Position numbers and translations under genes: made by a program. A DNA stretch of 64,000 bases, taken from Luethyella okanaganae. Lineage in GTDB: Bacteria; Actinomycetota; Actinomycetes; Actinomycetales; Microbacteriaceae. The number at the start of each line of letters is the position of its first letter. Within the stretch, counting starts at the first letter, position 1. The DNA lies in the NCBI RefSeq assembly GCF_042660285.1, contig NZ_JBHSTP010000002.1, positions 716,799 through 780,798 on the forward strand, written 5' to 3'. The notes beneath the pieces are model-generated. The model was not told where the DNA came from, did not search any database, and saw nothing but the letters and a program-made list of their open reading frames with translations. Shown piece after piece: positions 1 through 8,323 of this stretch.

Positions 1-111
1 ATGGCGGTCATATCGGTCACCCTTCGAGCCTACGTGCGGTCGCTCCTGTCGTTCGCGGGAGATGCTCTCCTCGCCGCCCCGAGACTCAGAAGACCGGCGG
101 CTTGCTATCCA

Positions 112-132
112 TATACCCCCTAGGGGTATACT
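112..132 (+). promoter_or_regulatory. CsoR-like copper operator overlapping a -10 box
   Basis: The segment contains a C4-TA-G4 palindrome (117-126) flanked by TATA on both sides, which resembles the operator of CsoR-family copper repressors. A TATACT hexamer (127-132) ends 6 nt before the ATG at 139, so the operator overlaps a plausible -10 box. Repression relieved by Cu(I) is inferred from the family; no csoR gene is in the window. Confidence 0.7.
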
Positions 133-138
133 CGATCC

Positions 139-504
139 ATGACAGACACCACCGCATTCACCGACCTCGGCCTCACGGATGTCTCGGCGAACGACTCCGG
201 ATGCTCGTGCTGCGCCGTTTCCGAGCGGAGTTCCGAAGTCGCCGGCGCCGCCGCTTCCGGTGACGATGCCGCGCCGGGCGACCGGAATCCAGAGCAGCTG
301 AGCATCTGGAAGGTCGACGGCATGACGTGTGGGCACTGTATCTCGAGCGTGACGGAGCAGCTCTCGGCGATCGACGGCGTCACCGGAGTGGATGTCGCAC
401 TCATGGCCGGCGGCGTCTCGACGGTCACGGTGCGCAGTGCACGGGTGCTCGACGAACCATCCGTCGCCGCAGCGGTCGACGAGGCCGGCTATCGCCTGGT
501 GTGA
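139..504 (+). CDS. Heavy-metal-associated (HMA) domain protein, CopZ-like copper chaperone
   Basis: This 121-residue protein ends in a ferredoxin-like HMA domain (about residues 52-121) with the metal-binding motif MTCGHC. Family members carry Cu(I) to P-type ATPases in the cytoplasm. The N-terminal 50 residues hold a second Cys cluster (GCSCC) and an Ala/Asp-rich linker, longer than the usual 65-70-residue CopZ. The ATG lies 6 nt after a TATACT box that overlaps a CsoR-like palindrome, supporting copper-induced leaderless expression. No copper ATPase is visible here. It could equally be a detached N-terminal metal-binding domain. Confidence 0.8.
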   Translation: MTDTTAFTDLGLTDVSANDSGCSCCAVSERSSEVAGAAASGDDAAPGDRNPEQLSIWKVDGMTCGHCISSVTEQLSAIDGVTGVDVALMAGGVSTVTVRSARVLDEPSVAAAVDEAGYRLV

Positions 505-534
505 CTCATCCGTGCTGCGGCCCCGATGCCTCGG

Positions 535-1893
535 CTAAGGCTCGAGACGAGTCGGCCCGCGGAAGAGATAGGTCACCTCTCGAATCGATGCCTGGTGCAG
601 CATGAGCATGAGCACGCGAGCGAGGCCCATGCCGAAACCGCCGTGCGGGGGAACGCCGTAGCGGAAGAAGTCGAGGTAGAAGCCGAGCTCCTCAGGATCG
701 AGCCCCTTCTCCTTGGCCTGCTCGACGAGCACCTCGACCCGGTGCTCGCGCTGGGCTCCGGTAGAGATCTCGGTGCCGTTGAAGAGCAGGTCGTAACTGT
801 TGGTCAGACTCGGGTCGTTCGCGTGGCGCATGTGGTAGAACGGCCGGATGCTCGACGCGTAGTCCGTGAGAAACACGAACTCGTGCTCAAAGGTCTCGGC
901 GACGTAGGCGGCGATCCTGCGCTCGCCTTCCGGGTCCAGGTCGGCGTCGGCACGCGGCACCTCGTAGCCACGCTCCGCGACGATCCGCTTGGCCTCGGCC
1001 AGCGGGATGCGCGGGAACGGCGTCGACGGCACGGTGACCTCGACGTCGAAGAGCTCGACGATCTCGGCGCCGTGCTTCTCCTTGACGGCGGTAAAACCCG
1101 CGACGATCAGCTCCTCGTGCAGCCGCATGACGTCCTCGTGGTCGTCGATCCAACTGAGTTCGGAGTCGATGCTCGTGAACTCGGTGGCGTGACGGCTCGT
1201 GAAAGAGGGGTCGGCCCGGAACGCCGGACCGATCTCGAAGACCTTGCCGAAGCCGGCCGGCTGCGCCATCTGCTTATAGAACTGCGGGCTCTGCGCGAGG
1301 TAGGCCTTGCCCTCGAAGTACTCGACCTCGAAGAGCTCCGCGCGCGACTCGCTCGCGCTCGCCATGAGCTTGGGTGTCTGGATCTCGATGAAGTCGTTGT
1401 CGACCCAGTACGTGCGCAGGGCATGCAGGAACGTCGTCTGAATCCTGAAGATGAGGTTCTGCTTGGGGTGGCGCAGATCGAGAAAACGCCAGTCCATGCG
1501 CTTGTCGAGTCCGGAGTCGGCGGCGATCGGCGTCTCGGGCAGGGCCTCGGTGACGAGGTCAAGGGTCTCGAGCTTGATCTCGAGGCCACCGAGCTTGACC
1601 CGCTCGTCCTTCTTGAGCTGACCGGTCACGGTGATGAACGAACCGTGCGCGAGGGTCGAGATCGCCTCGGTGATGGCGAACCTGTCGGCGGATGCCGCAT
1701 CATCCGCTCCCGTCTGCAGATCGACGGACGGCTCGCGCACCGCCGGGTTCACGAGCTGGGCGGCACCGGACTCGTCGCGCAGCACGATGAACTGCACTTT
1801 CTTCTGGTCGCGCACGGTATCGACCCAGCCCGACACCGAGACGGGGCCGTCGGCCAGGGCGGAGAGATCCTTGATCAAGACACGTGCGTTCAC
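535..1893 (-). CDS. aspS: Aspartyl-tRNA synthetase, short archaeal-type (probably aspartate--tRNA(Asn) ligase class)
   Basis: A 452-residue class II synthetase that charges tRNA-Asp with aspartate. It has an N-terminal OB-fold (about 1-110), motif 2 around FRADPSFTSRHATEF and motif 3 around GGFGMGLARVLM. The canonical bacterial AspRS is about 590 residues with a GAD insertion; this one lacks GAD and resembles the archaeal type, whose members are often non-discriminating and also charge tRNA-Asn. The chosen GTG at 1893 follows a TAGGAT box by 8 nt on the minus strand; a longer open frame upstream antiparallels the next gene and is not used. Whether it is discriminating cannot be read from the sequence alone. 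Confidence 0.9.
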   Translation of the reverse strand: MNARVLIKDLSALADGPVSVSGWVDTVRDQKKVQFIVLRDESGAAQLVNPAVREPSVDLQTGADDAASADRFAITEAISTLAHGSFITVTGQLKKDERVKLGGLEIKLETLDLVTEALPETPIAADSGLDKRMDWRFLDLRHPKQNLIFRIQTTFLHALRTYWVDNDFIEIQTPKLMASASESRAELFEVEYFEGKAYLAQSPQFYKQMAQPAGFGKVFEIGPAFRADPSFTSRHATEFTSIDSELSWIDDHEDVMRLHEELIVAGFTAVKEKHGAEIVELFDVEVTVPSTPFPRIPLAEAKRIVAERGYEVPRADADLDPEGERRIAAYVAETFEHEFVFLTDYASSIRPFYHMRHANDPSLTNSYDLLFNGTEISTGAQREHRVEVLVEQAKEKGLDPEELGFYLDFFRYGVPPHGGFGMGLARVLMLMLHQASIREVTYLFRGPTRLEP

Positions 1894-1901
1894 AACCGCC
1901 A

Positions 1902-1907
1902 ATCCTA
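1902..1907 (-). promoter_or_regulatory. -10 box TAGGAT of aspS (leaderless)
   Basis: TAGGAT on the minus strand ends 8 nt before the GTG at 1893, so transcription would start about at the start codon. Confidence 0.5.
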
Positions 1908-1958
1908 CCTTTCGCGCCGGCGGCCATCCTCTCGGCAAGCTCACGGTTCTACGCTCCG

Positions 1959-1964
1959 TAGACT
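1959..1964 (+). promoter_or_regulatory. -10 box TAGACT of the phosphatase-ccs operon (leaderless)
   Basis: TAGACT ends 7 nt before the GTG at 1972, the same geometry as many other genes in this window. It supports the chosen start. Confidence 0.6.
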
Positions 1965-1971
1965 GGGTGCC

Positions 1972-2619
1972 GTGGTAGTAGCCAGACAGCTGCACCTCGT
2001 CCGGCACGGCGAGGTGCACAATCCCGAGCGAGTGCTCTACGGACGCCTCCCCGGCTACGGGCTCTCTGAGCTCGGCCGGACGATGGCCGCCGCCGCCGCG
2101 GACGACCTTGCCGCCCGTGGGTCCTACTACGTCGCCCTCTACGTCTCCCCGCTGCAGCGCGCCCGGGAATCGGCCGAGCCCGTGGCCGTGGCCCTCGGCC
2201 TCGCCGCCCAGGTGGAGTCTCGAATCGTCGAACCGTCCAACCACTTCGAGGGCAAGCGGATGCGTGGCAAGGGCTCCGCACTCACGGACCCACGCAACTG
2301 GCCCTTCCTGCTCAACCCGCTCCGACCGAGCTGGGGTGAGTCGTATCGCTCGATCGCCGACCGGATGATCGCCGCCATGAACGCCGCCTGGGATGCCGAG
2401 GACGACGGCGACATCGTGATGGTGAGTCATCAGCTGCCGATCTGGATGGTGCACCGCGCGCTCGCCGGGCAGCGACTCTGGCACGATCCGCGCACCCGGC
2501 GCTGCGGCCTCTCGAGCGTGACGAGCTTCAGTCGTTTCGGCGGCACCTTCGTCGAGACCGGCTATGCCGAGCCCGCGGCCACGCTCGCCTCGTCGGCGAC
2601 AGATGTGGGTGCGGTCTGA
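1972..2619 (+). CDS. Histidine phosphatase family protein (phosphoglycerate-mutase-like)
   Basis: A 215-residue protein with the family RHG motif near its N-terminus (LVRHGEVHNPE) and the second catalytic His in MVSHQLPIW. These enzymes transfer phosphate through a phosphohistidine; the substrate is unknown. It starts an operon with cytochrome c maturation genes and its stop overlaps the next ATG by one base (TGATG). Co-location of a GpmB-like protein with resA/ccdA/resB is common in actinobacteria, but a role in cytochrome assembly is not demonstrated by sequence. Confidence 0.85.
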   Translation: MVVARQLHLVRHGEVHNPERVLYGRLPGYGLSELGRTMAAAAADDLAARGSYYVALYVSPLQRARESAEPVAVALGLAAQVESRIVEPSNHFEGKRMRGKGSALTDPRNWPFLLNPLRPSWGESYRSIADRMIAAMNAAWDAEDDGDIVMVSHQLPIWMVHRALAGQRLWHDPRTRRCGLSSVTSFSRFGGTFVETGYAEPAATLASSATDVGAV

Positions 2620-3212
2620 TGCGCAGACGTCTCGCACCCGTCGCCGTCGCCGTGGCATTCGCGCTGCTGCTTGCCGGCTGCTCGAACGACCCGCTCGCCG
2701 AGCAGTACCGCGAGGGCAGCAACAAGAACTACATCGCGGGCGACGGCGCCGTTACGGAGATTGACGTGTCGAACCGGGACGAGCCGATCGAGTTCAGCGG
2801 CACGACCGAGAGCGGCACGACCGTGACCTCCGCCGATTACGCCGGTGAGGTGCTCGTGGTCAACTTCTGGTTTGCGAGCTGCGCGCCGTGTCGCGCAGAG
2901 GCCCGCGACCTCCAAGCGCTCAACGAGCGGTTCGACGGCAAGGGTGCGAGCTTCCTCGGCGTGAACGTGCGCGACCAGACCGACACCGCCGCAGCCTTCG
3001 AGAAGACCTTCGGCGTCACCTATCCCTCTGTCATCGACGCGAACGACGCGGCGGTGCAGCTCGCGTTCACCGGCAAGGTGCCGGCGAACGCCGTTCCGAC
3101 GACACTCGTGCTCGACGCGCAGGGCCGTGTCGCCGCACGCATCCTTGGCCAGCTCCAGGAGCGGTCCATCCTCGAGACGCTCATTCGCGACACCATCGCG
3201 GAGGGCGAGTAG
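2619..3212 (+). CDS. TlpA/ResA-type thiol-disulfide reductase lipoprotein
   Basis: A 197-residue exported thioredoxin-fold protein. It has a lipoprotein signal peptide with lipobox LAGC (Cys near residue 21) and the redox motif CAPC in FWFASCAPCRAEA. Family members keep apocytochrome c CxxCH thiols reduced outside the membrane, using electrons from CcdA, which is encoded immediately downstream. The gene overlaps its upstream neighbour by 1 nt, implying translational coupling. Confidence 0.9.
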   Translation: MRRRLAPVAVAVAFALLLAGCSNDPLAEQYREGSNKNYIAGDGAVTEIDVSNRDEPIEFSGTTESGTTVTSADYAGEVLVVNFWFASCAPCRAEARDLQALNERFDGKGASFLGVNVRDQTDTAAAFEKTFGVTYPSVIDANDAAVQLAFTGKVPANAVPTTLVLDAQGRVAARILGQLQERSILETLIRDTIAEGE

Positions 3213-3214
3213 CC

Positions 3215-3970
3215 GTGGGCGGCGTCAGTGAGATCGTTCTCGGCGGTCAACTTCTCGCCGCCGTTCCCATCGCGGTCGTCGCCGGCGTCGTGTCGTTCCT
3301 CTCGCCGTGCGTGCTGCCGCTCGTTCCCGGTTATCTCGGCTATGTCGGTGGTCTCGCCGAGGTATCGGCCGACGAGGAGGCCGCACGTCGATCGCGCCAT
3401 CGGCTACTGCTCGGGGTCGCACTGTTCGTGCTCGGTTTCACGGTCGTTTTCGTTGCCTACGGAGCTGCTTTCGGCGTGCTCGGGCTCTGGCTCAAGGTCT
3501 ATGAAGACCTGATCATCCGGGTTCTCGGGGTCATCGTCATCGTCATGGGTCTCGTCTTCGTCGGCCGGTTCACGCTCCTGCAGCGCACGATCAAGCCGTC
3601 ATGGCGGCCGGTCACCGGCATCGCAGGAGCTCCGCTGCTCGGCATCGTGTTCGGGCTCGGCTGGACGCCGTGCATCGGCCCGACCCTCGGCGTCGTGCTC
3701 ACCCTCAGCACCGACGCCGGCTCGGCGGGTCGAGGAGCGCTGCTGGGCTTCGCCTACTGCATCGGGCTCGGCGTCCCCTTTCTGCTCGTAGCCCTCGGCC
3801 TCGACTGGGTGACCCGCTCCGTCACATTCCTCAAACGGCATATCCGTACGATCAACCTCATCGGCGGGACACTGCTCGTCATCATCGGGCTGCTCATGGT
3901 CTCGGGGCAATGGACGGTCTGGATCTACGAACTGCAGGCGGTGATCTCCGGTTTTGTCCCGGCCATCTGA
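3215..3970 (+). CDS. ccdA: Cytochrome c biogenesis protein CcdA
   Basis: A 251-residue integral membrane protein with about six hydrophobic helices. The two redox cysteines lie in the motifs FLSPCVLPLVPGY (first helix) and GWTPCIGPTLG (fourth helix). CcdA passes electrons from cytoplasmic thioredoxin to extracytoplasmic ResA/TlpA. The GTG at 3215 lies 2 nt after the tlpA stop and is the first reasonable start; longer open frame upstream is out-of-frame tlpA. The 3' end overlaps resB by 17 nt. Confidence 0.92.
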   Translation: MGGVSEIVLGGQLLAAVPIAVVAGVVSFLSPCVLPLVPGYLGYVGGLAEVSADEEAARRSRHRLLLGVALFVLGFTVVFVAYGAAFGVLGLWLKVYEDLIIRVLGVIVIVMGLVFVGRFTLLQRTIKPSWRPVTGIAGAPLLGIVFGLGWTPCIGPTLGVVLTLSTDAGSAGRGALLGFAYCIGLGVPFLLVALGLDWVTRSVTFLKRHIRTINLIGGTLLVIIGLLMVSGQWTVWIYELQAVISGFVPAI

Positions 3971-5639
3971 CCACATCGACTCGCGGCAACCGGCGGACGG
4001 CGGCATCAACCAGCCCAGGCTCGGCTTCGTCGGCTGGCTGCGCTGGCTCTGGCGTCAGCTCACGAGCATGCGCACAGCCCTCTTCCTGCTTCTGCTGCTG
4101 GCGATCGCCGCCGTGCCGGGCAGCCTCGTGCCGCAAAGATCGAGCGACCCCAACGGCGTGACTCAGTACTTCGTCGACAACCCCGATCTCGCACCGGTCC
4201 TCGACACCTTCCAGGCGTTCGAGGTCTATACCTCCGTCTGGTTCTCGAGCATCTACCTCCTGCTCTTCGTATCGCTCATCGGGTGTGTCGTCCCGCGCAC
4301 CCGGTATCACTTCCAGGCGTTGCGGGCGAAGCCGCCGAAGACCCCGGCGCGGCTCGCACGTCTGGCCGGCTTTATCGAGCGCGAGGTTCCGGCCGGCGTC
4401 GCGGATGCCGCATCCGTCGTCGAGGCGGCGCGCGCTCAACTGCGTTCCGGCGGCTATCGGGTGGCGGTCTTCACCGACGCGAAAGAGCTCTCGGTATCGG
4501 CTGAGCGGGGTTACCTGCGCGAGACGGGCAATCTCGTCTTCCATTCCGCGCTCATTGGAATTCTCGTGGCCGTCGGCTTCGGCGGAGGCTTCGGCTTCAC
4601 CGGTCAGCGTGTCGTCGTCGAGGGTCAGTCGTTCGTCAACTCGCTGCTCGCCTACGAGTCCTACAACCCTGGCCGTTTCTTCAGCCCTGGCAGCCTCGAA
4701 CCGTACAAGCTCACCCTCGACAGCTTCGACGTCACCTACGAGACCGAGAACCGTGACGCCTTCGGCCAGCCCACCGACTTCGCCGCGAACGTCACCGTCG
4801 AGCACAAGGGCGAGAAGCCCGAGCCGGGCAGGGTCAAGGTCAACGAGCCCTTGCGCACGGGCGGCACCGACATCTACCTCCTGGGCAACGGCTATGCGCC
4901 GACGATCACTGTGAGAGACCCCGAGGGCACCGTCGTCTTCACCGACTCGATCCCCTTTCTGCCGCAGGATGCCCAGCTCACCTCGTTGGGAGTCGTCAAG
5001 GTTCCCGACGGACTCGCAGAGCAGATCGGCATGATCGGCTTCTTCTACCCGACGCAGGCCGCTCAGCAGCAGCCGTACTTCTCGAGCTTTCCCGACCTCG
5101 AATATCCGGTGTTGACACTCGATGTGTTCGCGGGGGATCTCGGCATCGACGGTGGCATCCCCACCTCGGTCTACACGCTCAACACCGATTCGATGACCCA
5201 GCTCACGCGCGGCGACACGGGCGTGAAGTCGATCGAACTCATGCCGGGCCGTTCCCAGGAACTGCCGAACGGACTTGGCACGGTCACCTTCGAGAATGCC
5301 GCCCCCAACGCCCCGGCAGATCCCGCCGAGACGACGGATTACTCGCACAGCGTCTTGCGCTTCGCCTCGCTCGACATCCATAACGACCCAACGCAGGGCT
5401 GGGTGCTGCTCTTCGCCGTGCTTGTTCTGCTCGGCCTGCTCACCTCGCTCTTCATCCCGCGCCGTCGTATATGGGTCAAGGTCGTCGAGCGGGAGGACGG
5501 CTCGCTCCGCATCGAGTACGCCGGGCTCGCGCGCGGCGAGGACCCGACCCTCGAGGAGGCGGTCGCCGCCGTCGCCGAGAGGCATTCCGCCGCATTCACC
5601 GCTCCACTCGCCCCCGCGGGCCAATCAGATCTAGGCTGA
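3954..5639 (+). CDS. resB: Cytochrome c biogenesis protein ResB
   Basis: A 561-residue membrane protein of the system II haem ligation complex, which with CcsB moves haem and attaches it to apocytochrome c. It has hydrophobic helices near residues 40-62, 85-105 and 195-215, a large extracytoplasmic domain, and a last helix near 485-505, as usual for ResB. The TTG at 3954 overlaps ccdA by 17 nt and gives a normal length; a slightly later start cannot be excluded. Confidence 0.9.
   Translation: MSRPSDHIDSRQPADGGINQPRLGFVGWLRWLWRQLTSMRTALFLLLLLAIAAVPGSLVPQRSSDPNGVTQYFVDNPDLAPVLDTFQAFEVYTSVWFSSIYLLLFVSLIGCVVPRTRYHFQALRAKPPKTPARLARLAGFIEREVPAGVADAASVVEAARAQLRSGGYRVAVFTDAKELSVSAERGYLRETGNLVFHSALIGILVAVGFGGGFGFTGQRVVVEGQSFVNSLLAYESYNPGRFFSPGSLEPYKLTLDSFDVTYETENRDAFGQPTDFAANVTVEHKGEKPEPGRVKVNEPLRTGGTDIYLLGNGYAPTITVRDPEGTVVFTDSIPFLPQDAQLTSLGVVKVPDGLAEQIGMIGFFYPTQAAQQQPYFSSFPDLEYPVLTLDVFAGDLGIDGGIPTSVYTLNTDSMTQLTRGDTGVKSIELMPGRSQELPNGLGTVTFENAAPNAPADPAETTDYSHSVLRFASLDIHNDPTQGWVLLFAVLVLLGLLTSLFIPRRRIWVKVVEREDGSLRIEYAGLARGEDPTLEEAVAAVAERHSAAFTAPLAPAGQSDLG
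5632..5637 (+). promoter_or_regulatory. -10 box TAGGCT of ccsB (leaderless)
   Basis: TAGGCT at the very end of resB stops 6 nt before the ccsB GTG at 5644, suggesting an extra internal promoter giving a leaderless ccsB mRNA. Confidence 0.5.
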
Positions 5640-5643
5640 CACC

Positions 5644-6687
5644 GTGCTGCTCCTCGACGATATCTCCGTTCTCTGCCTCTATTCGGCCATGGCGGTGTAC
5701 GCCCTGGCCTTCATCGCCTACGCGATCGACCTGGCCAGGCGGTCGGGCGCGGTCTCGGCAGGGATCTCCTCGTTGGTCGAGTCCGCCCGGCCGGTTGAGC
5801 CCTCGGCGTTGATTGAGCCTGTCGAAACCATCGCAGCCTCCACGAGACATGCCGGGAGCCGCACCGGCAGCCGCGCAGGCACCTCCACCCTCGAGAAGGC
5901 ACCGCCCATCGCCTCCTTCGGCTACGGACGTTCGCCCTCCCTCCGCGTCGGCATCGCTCTCACGATCATCGCGTGGCTGCTGCAACTCGCGGCCGTGTTC
6001 ACTCGCGGCCTCGCCGCCGGGCGGGTGCCGTGGGCGAACATGTACGAGTTCGCCATGACGGGGACCCTCATCATCGTGACCGTGTATCTGCTCGTCAACC
6101 TCAAAGTCGACCTGCGCTTCCTCGGCACCTTCGTCACGGGGCTCGTGCTCGTGCTGCTCGGTCTCGCCGCCGTGAACTTCTACGTCAGCGTCGTGCCGCT
6201 GCCGTCGGCGTTGCGGTCGATCTGGCTCGTCATCCACGTCTTCGTCGCCTCGTCGAGTGTCGGGTTCTTCGCCATCGGGTTCGGACTCTCGGTCGTGCAA
6301 CTCCTGCAATCGCGACGCGATGCTCTCGTCGCAGAGGCGAAGGCGGTGAGGCTGAGGCTGCTCGCGACCCTGCCCTCGGCGGAAAGGCTCGAAAACCTGG
6401 CCTACCGCATCAACATCGTGGGCTTCATCTTGTGGACCTTCACGCTCATGGCCGGCGCGATCTGGGCGGAGAGGGCCTGGGGGCGCTACTGGGGCTGGGA
6501 TACGAAAGAGGTCTGGACGTTCATCATCTGGACCATCTACGCCGGGTACATCCACGCACGGGCGACCCGCGGATGGCGTGGCTCGCGTTCGGCGTGGCTC
6601 GCGATCGTCGGCTTCTCGGCGGTGCTCTTCAACTTCACCATCGTCAACCTGTTCTTCAAGGGCCTGCACGCCTACTCGGGGCTCTAG
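5644..6687 (+). CDS. ccsB: Cytochrome c biogenesis protein CcsB (ResC)
   Basis: A 347-residue multi-helix membrane protein with the tryptophan-rich haem-handling motif WGRYWGWDTKEVW near residue 280 and conserved histidines in the following helices. It partners with ResB for haem delivery. Residues about 45-85, between helix 1 and helix 2, are a low-complexity linker that contains a REP-like repeat in frame (5810-5830); this linker is not typical of the family. It ends the cytochrome c maturation operon and converges on menC. Confidence 0.9.
   Translation: MLLLDDISVLCLYSAMAVYALAFIAYAIDLARRSGAVSAGISSLVESARPVEPSALIEPVETIAASTRHAGSRTGSRAGTSTLEKAPPIASFGYGRSPSLRVGIALTIIAWLLQLAAVFTRGLAAGRVPWANMYEFAMTGTLIIVTVYLLVNLKVDLRFLGTFVTGLVLVLLGLAAVNFYVSVVPLPSALRSIWLVIHVFVASSSVGFFAIGFGLSVVQLLQSRRDALVAEAKAVRLRLLATLPSAERLENLAYRINIVGFILWTFTLMAGAIWAERAWGRYWGWDTKEVWTFIIWTIYAGYIHARATRGWRGSRSAWLAIVGFSAVLFNFTIVNLFFKGLHAYSGL
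5810..5830 (+). repeat. REP-like dispersed repeat inside ccsB
   Basis: The motif TTGAGCCTGTCGAAACC-like sequence occurs here in frame within the ccsB linker. The same motif or its reverse complement recurs at 9436-9450, 17660-17742 and (as a TCGATAGGCTC variant) 31841-31906. Confidence 0.6.
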
Positions 6688-6799
6688 CTCAACTCGGCAC
6701 CGACTGCGTGGCGCTCCCTCAGCCAGCGTGTCTCCGCTCGCTCCCTCGGGTCTGCGAGTTCTCGACCGCCCTCGAGCCATCGGGTTCCGGTTCGTTCCT

Positions 6800-6838
6800 T
6801 GAGCCGCCGGTATCGAGATACCCGGTACGGGCGGCTCA
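6800..6838. terminator. Hairpin between convergent ccsB and menC
   Basis: TGAGCCGCC pairs with GGCGGCTCA, with partial pairing extending inward. The hairpin overlaps the menC stop codon and lies between convergent genes, so it may terminate both. Confidence 0.5.
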
Positions 6839-7864
6839 GAGCCGTCCGGCGAGGATCGCGTGACAGCGTTCGAGCCGCGCGAGCCACCAATCGGCCCGCC
6901 CCGGAGCCGCCGCATGGCGTTCGAGCAGCGCCCCGCTCGGCGTCACCCGTCGCACCGGGATCCCGCCATCGACGGGCAGCAGCGGATCGGTCGTGACGTC
7001 TGCCGCGAGGAGCGATGCTGTGCCGAGTCCGCAGTCGTATTCGAGTTCTGGAATGCATGCGGCGAGATGGGCTCCCATGGCGAGTCCGATCGAGGTCTCA
7101 AGCGCGCTCGACACGACGACGGGCAGTCCGACGCGTCGGACGATCGAGAGCGCGTTGCGGATGCCGCCGAGCGGCTGTGCTTTGATCACGAGCAGATCGG
7201 CGGCTCCGGCGTCCACCACTGCCAGCGGGTCCTCCGCACGACGCACGCTCTCGTCGGCCGCGATAGGAATGCCCATGTACTTCGTGCGGAACCGGATCTC
7301 GGCGAGTTCCTCGATCGTCGCGCACGGCTGCTCGATGTACTCGAGATCGAACCCGGCCAGGGCGTGAACCGCGTGCTCAGCCTCGTCGATATTCCAGCCG
7401 CCGTTGGCGTCGACCCGGATGCGTCCCTCGGGACCGAGTGCCTCACGGGTCGCGCGCACCCGCGCCACGTCGTCGGCGAGTGTCTGATCGCCTCCGGCGA
7501 CCTTGACCTTCGCCGTGCGGCAACCCGGGAAGCGCGCCAGCACGCTCGCGACTCGTCCAGGGGCGACGGCAGGCACGGTGGCGTTCACGCCTATGACGTC
7601 GCGCACCGTCATCGGGGTCTCGTTCCAGCCGAAGTCGATCGCCGCAGCCAGCCAGGCAGCGCTCTCGTGGTCGTCGTACTCGGCGAAGGGCGAGAACTCG
7701 GTCCAGCCGAACGGCCCCTCGATCACGATCGCCTCACGAACGTCGATGCCCCGGAAGTGCGTGACGAGCGGCAACGACACGACGCGGGCCGCGGTGAGGA
7801 GTTCGCCCAGCGGAGGGACCCCTGTCGGCGAAGGTGAGGATGTGGGCGGCTGCGGCAGCGTCAT
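6836..7864 (-). CDS. menC: o-Succinylbenzoate synthase MenC
   Basis: A 342-residue enolase-superfamily enzyme that dehydrates SHCHC to o-succinylbenzoate in menaquinone synthesis. The TIM-barrel motifs are visible: the KVKVAG lysine pair, RVDANGGW, the YIEQP strand, ADES and the late VIKAQPLGG lysine. The ATG at 7864 lies 6 nt after an AAGACT box on the minus strand. The gene is convergent to ccsB and divergent from menB. Confidence 0.92.
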   Translation of the reverse strand: MTLPQPPTSSPSPTGVPPLGELLTAARVVSLPLVTHFRGIDVREAIVIEGPFGWTEFSPFAEYDDHESAAWLAAAIDFGWNETPMTVRDVIGVNATVPAVAPGRVASVLARFPGCRTAKVKVAGGDQTLADDVARVRATREALGPEGRIRVDANGGWNIDEAEHAVHALAGFDLEYIEQPCATIEELAEIRFRTKYMGIPIAADESVRRAEDPLAVVDAGAADLLVIKAQPLGGIRNALSIVRRVGLPVVVSSALETSIGLAMGAHLAACIPELEYDCGLGTASLLAADVTTDPLLPVDGGIPVRRVTPSGALLERHAAAPGRADWWLARLERCHAILAGRL

Positions 7865-7870
7865 CCTCTC

Positions 7871-7876
7871 AGTCTT
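7871..7876 (-). promoter_or_regulatory. Probable -10 box AAGACT of menC (leaderless)
   Basis: AAGACT ends 6 nt before the menC ATG, a weak match to the TAGRCT pattern seen at other genes. Confidence 0.35.
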
Positions 7877-8134
7877 GCACCGTCGGTCTCGCACCGCCCG
7901 TGCGTTCACGACCCGGGCGGTTTCCCGTCTGGAGGCCGCGAACCGGCCGGGTGGCGCTCGGTCGTCGACAACCGCCTGAGTCGTGAACGGGCTGGCGCGG
8001 TTAGGCTTGCGGCAGCAGGGGGGTAACAGGTGTGCAGTGAGCAGAGGGAGTCGGCGGGGAGAGTAGTGAGGACGGCGGGGTTTGCGGGCTCGGTGGCTTG
8101 TTCGAGAACGACGTCGCGGTCGAGTCCTGTCACC

Positions 8135-8291
8135 GTGCCGTCGACGTTCCGCCAAGTGCTCGTCGGCGTCGGCTGTGTTCTGGCCGTGCTCGCCGCTCTG
8201 GCTTCCATGGTCTGGCGTCATCGTTGTCGCGATGTGGGCATCCGCGGTCATCGCAGGCCTCATGGCCGGTTTCGCGGCCTCATCGCTCTGA
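8135..8291 (+). pseudogene. Possible frameshifted small two-helix membrane protein
   Basis: In one frame a GTG at 8135 opens a hydrophobic stretch (VLVGVGCVLAVLAALASMVW); about 8215 a second hydrophobic stretch (GVIVVAMWASAVIAGLMAG) continues in another frame to a stop at 8291. A single frameshift would join them into a roughly 50-residue two-helix membrane protein. The remainder of the 459-bp menC-menB gap (7865-8323) holds divergent promoters and nothing else that I recognise. It could also be chance hydrophobicity. Confidence 0.3.
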
Positions 8292-8310
8292 TCCTTCGCA
8301 CGGGTGGTCG

Positions 8311-8316
8311 TAGGCT
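8311..8316 (+). promoter_or_regulatory. -10 box TAGGCT of menB (leaderless)
   Basis: TAGGCT ends 7 nt before the menB ATG at 8324 and supports that start. Confidence 0.6.
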
Positions 8317-8323
8317 TGAAGCC

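Noticed and set aside
1..110. Open frame starting at base 1 up to the copper operator
   Set aside because: It is too short (about 40 codons), begins at the window edge and ends inside the operator; no motif is present.
526..1970. Open frame upstream of the histidine phosphatase on the plus strand
   Set aside because: It runs antisense through aspS and has no family motifs; the phosphatase starts at the GTG following TAGACT.
3894..5624. A 576-residue open frame antisense to resB
   Set aside because: The product is Arg/Glu/Asp-rich without any hydrophobic core or family motif, and it mirrors resB codon bias. It is a high-GC shadow frame.
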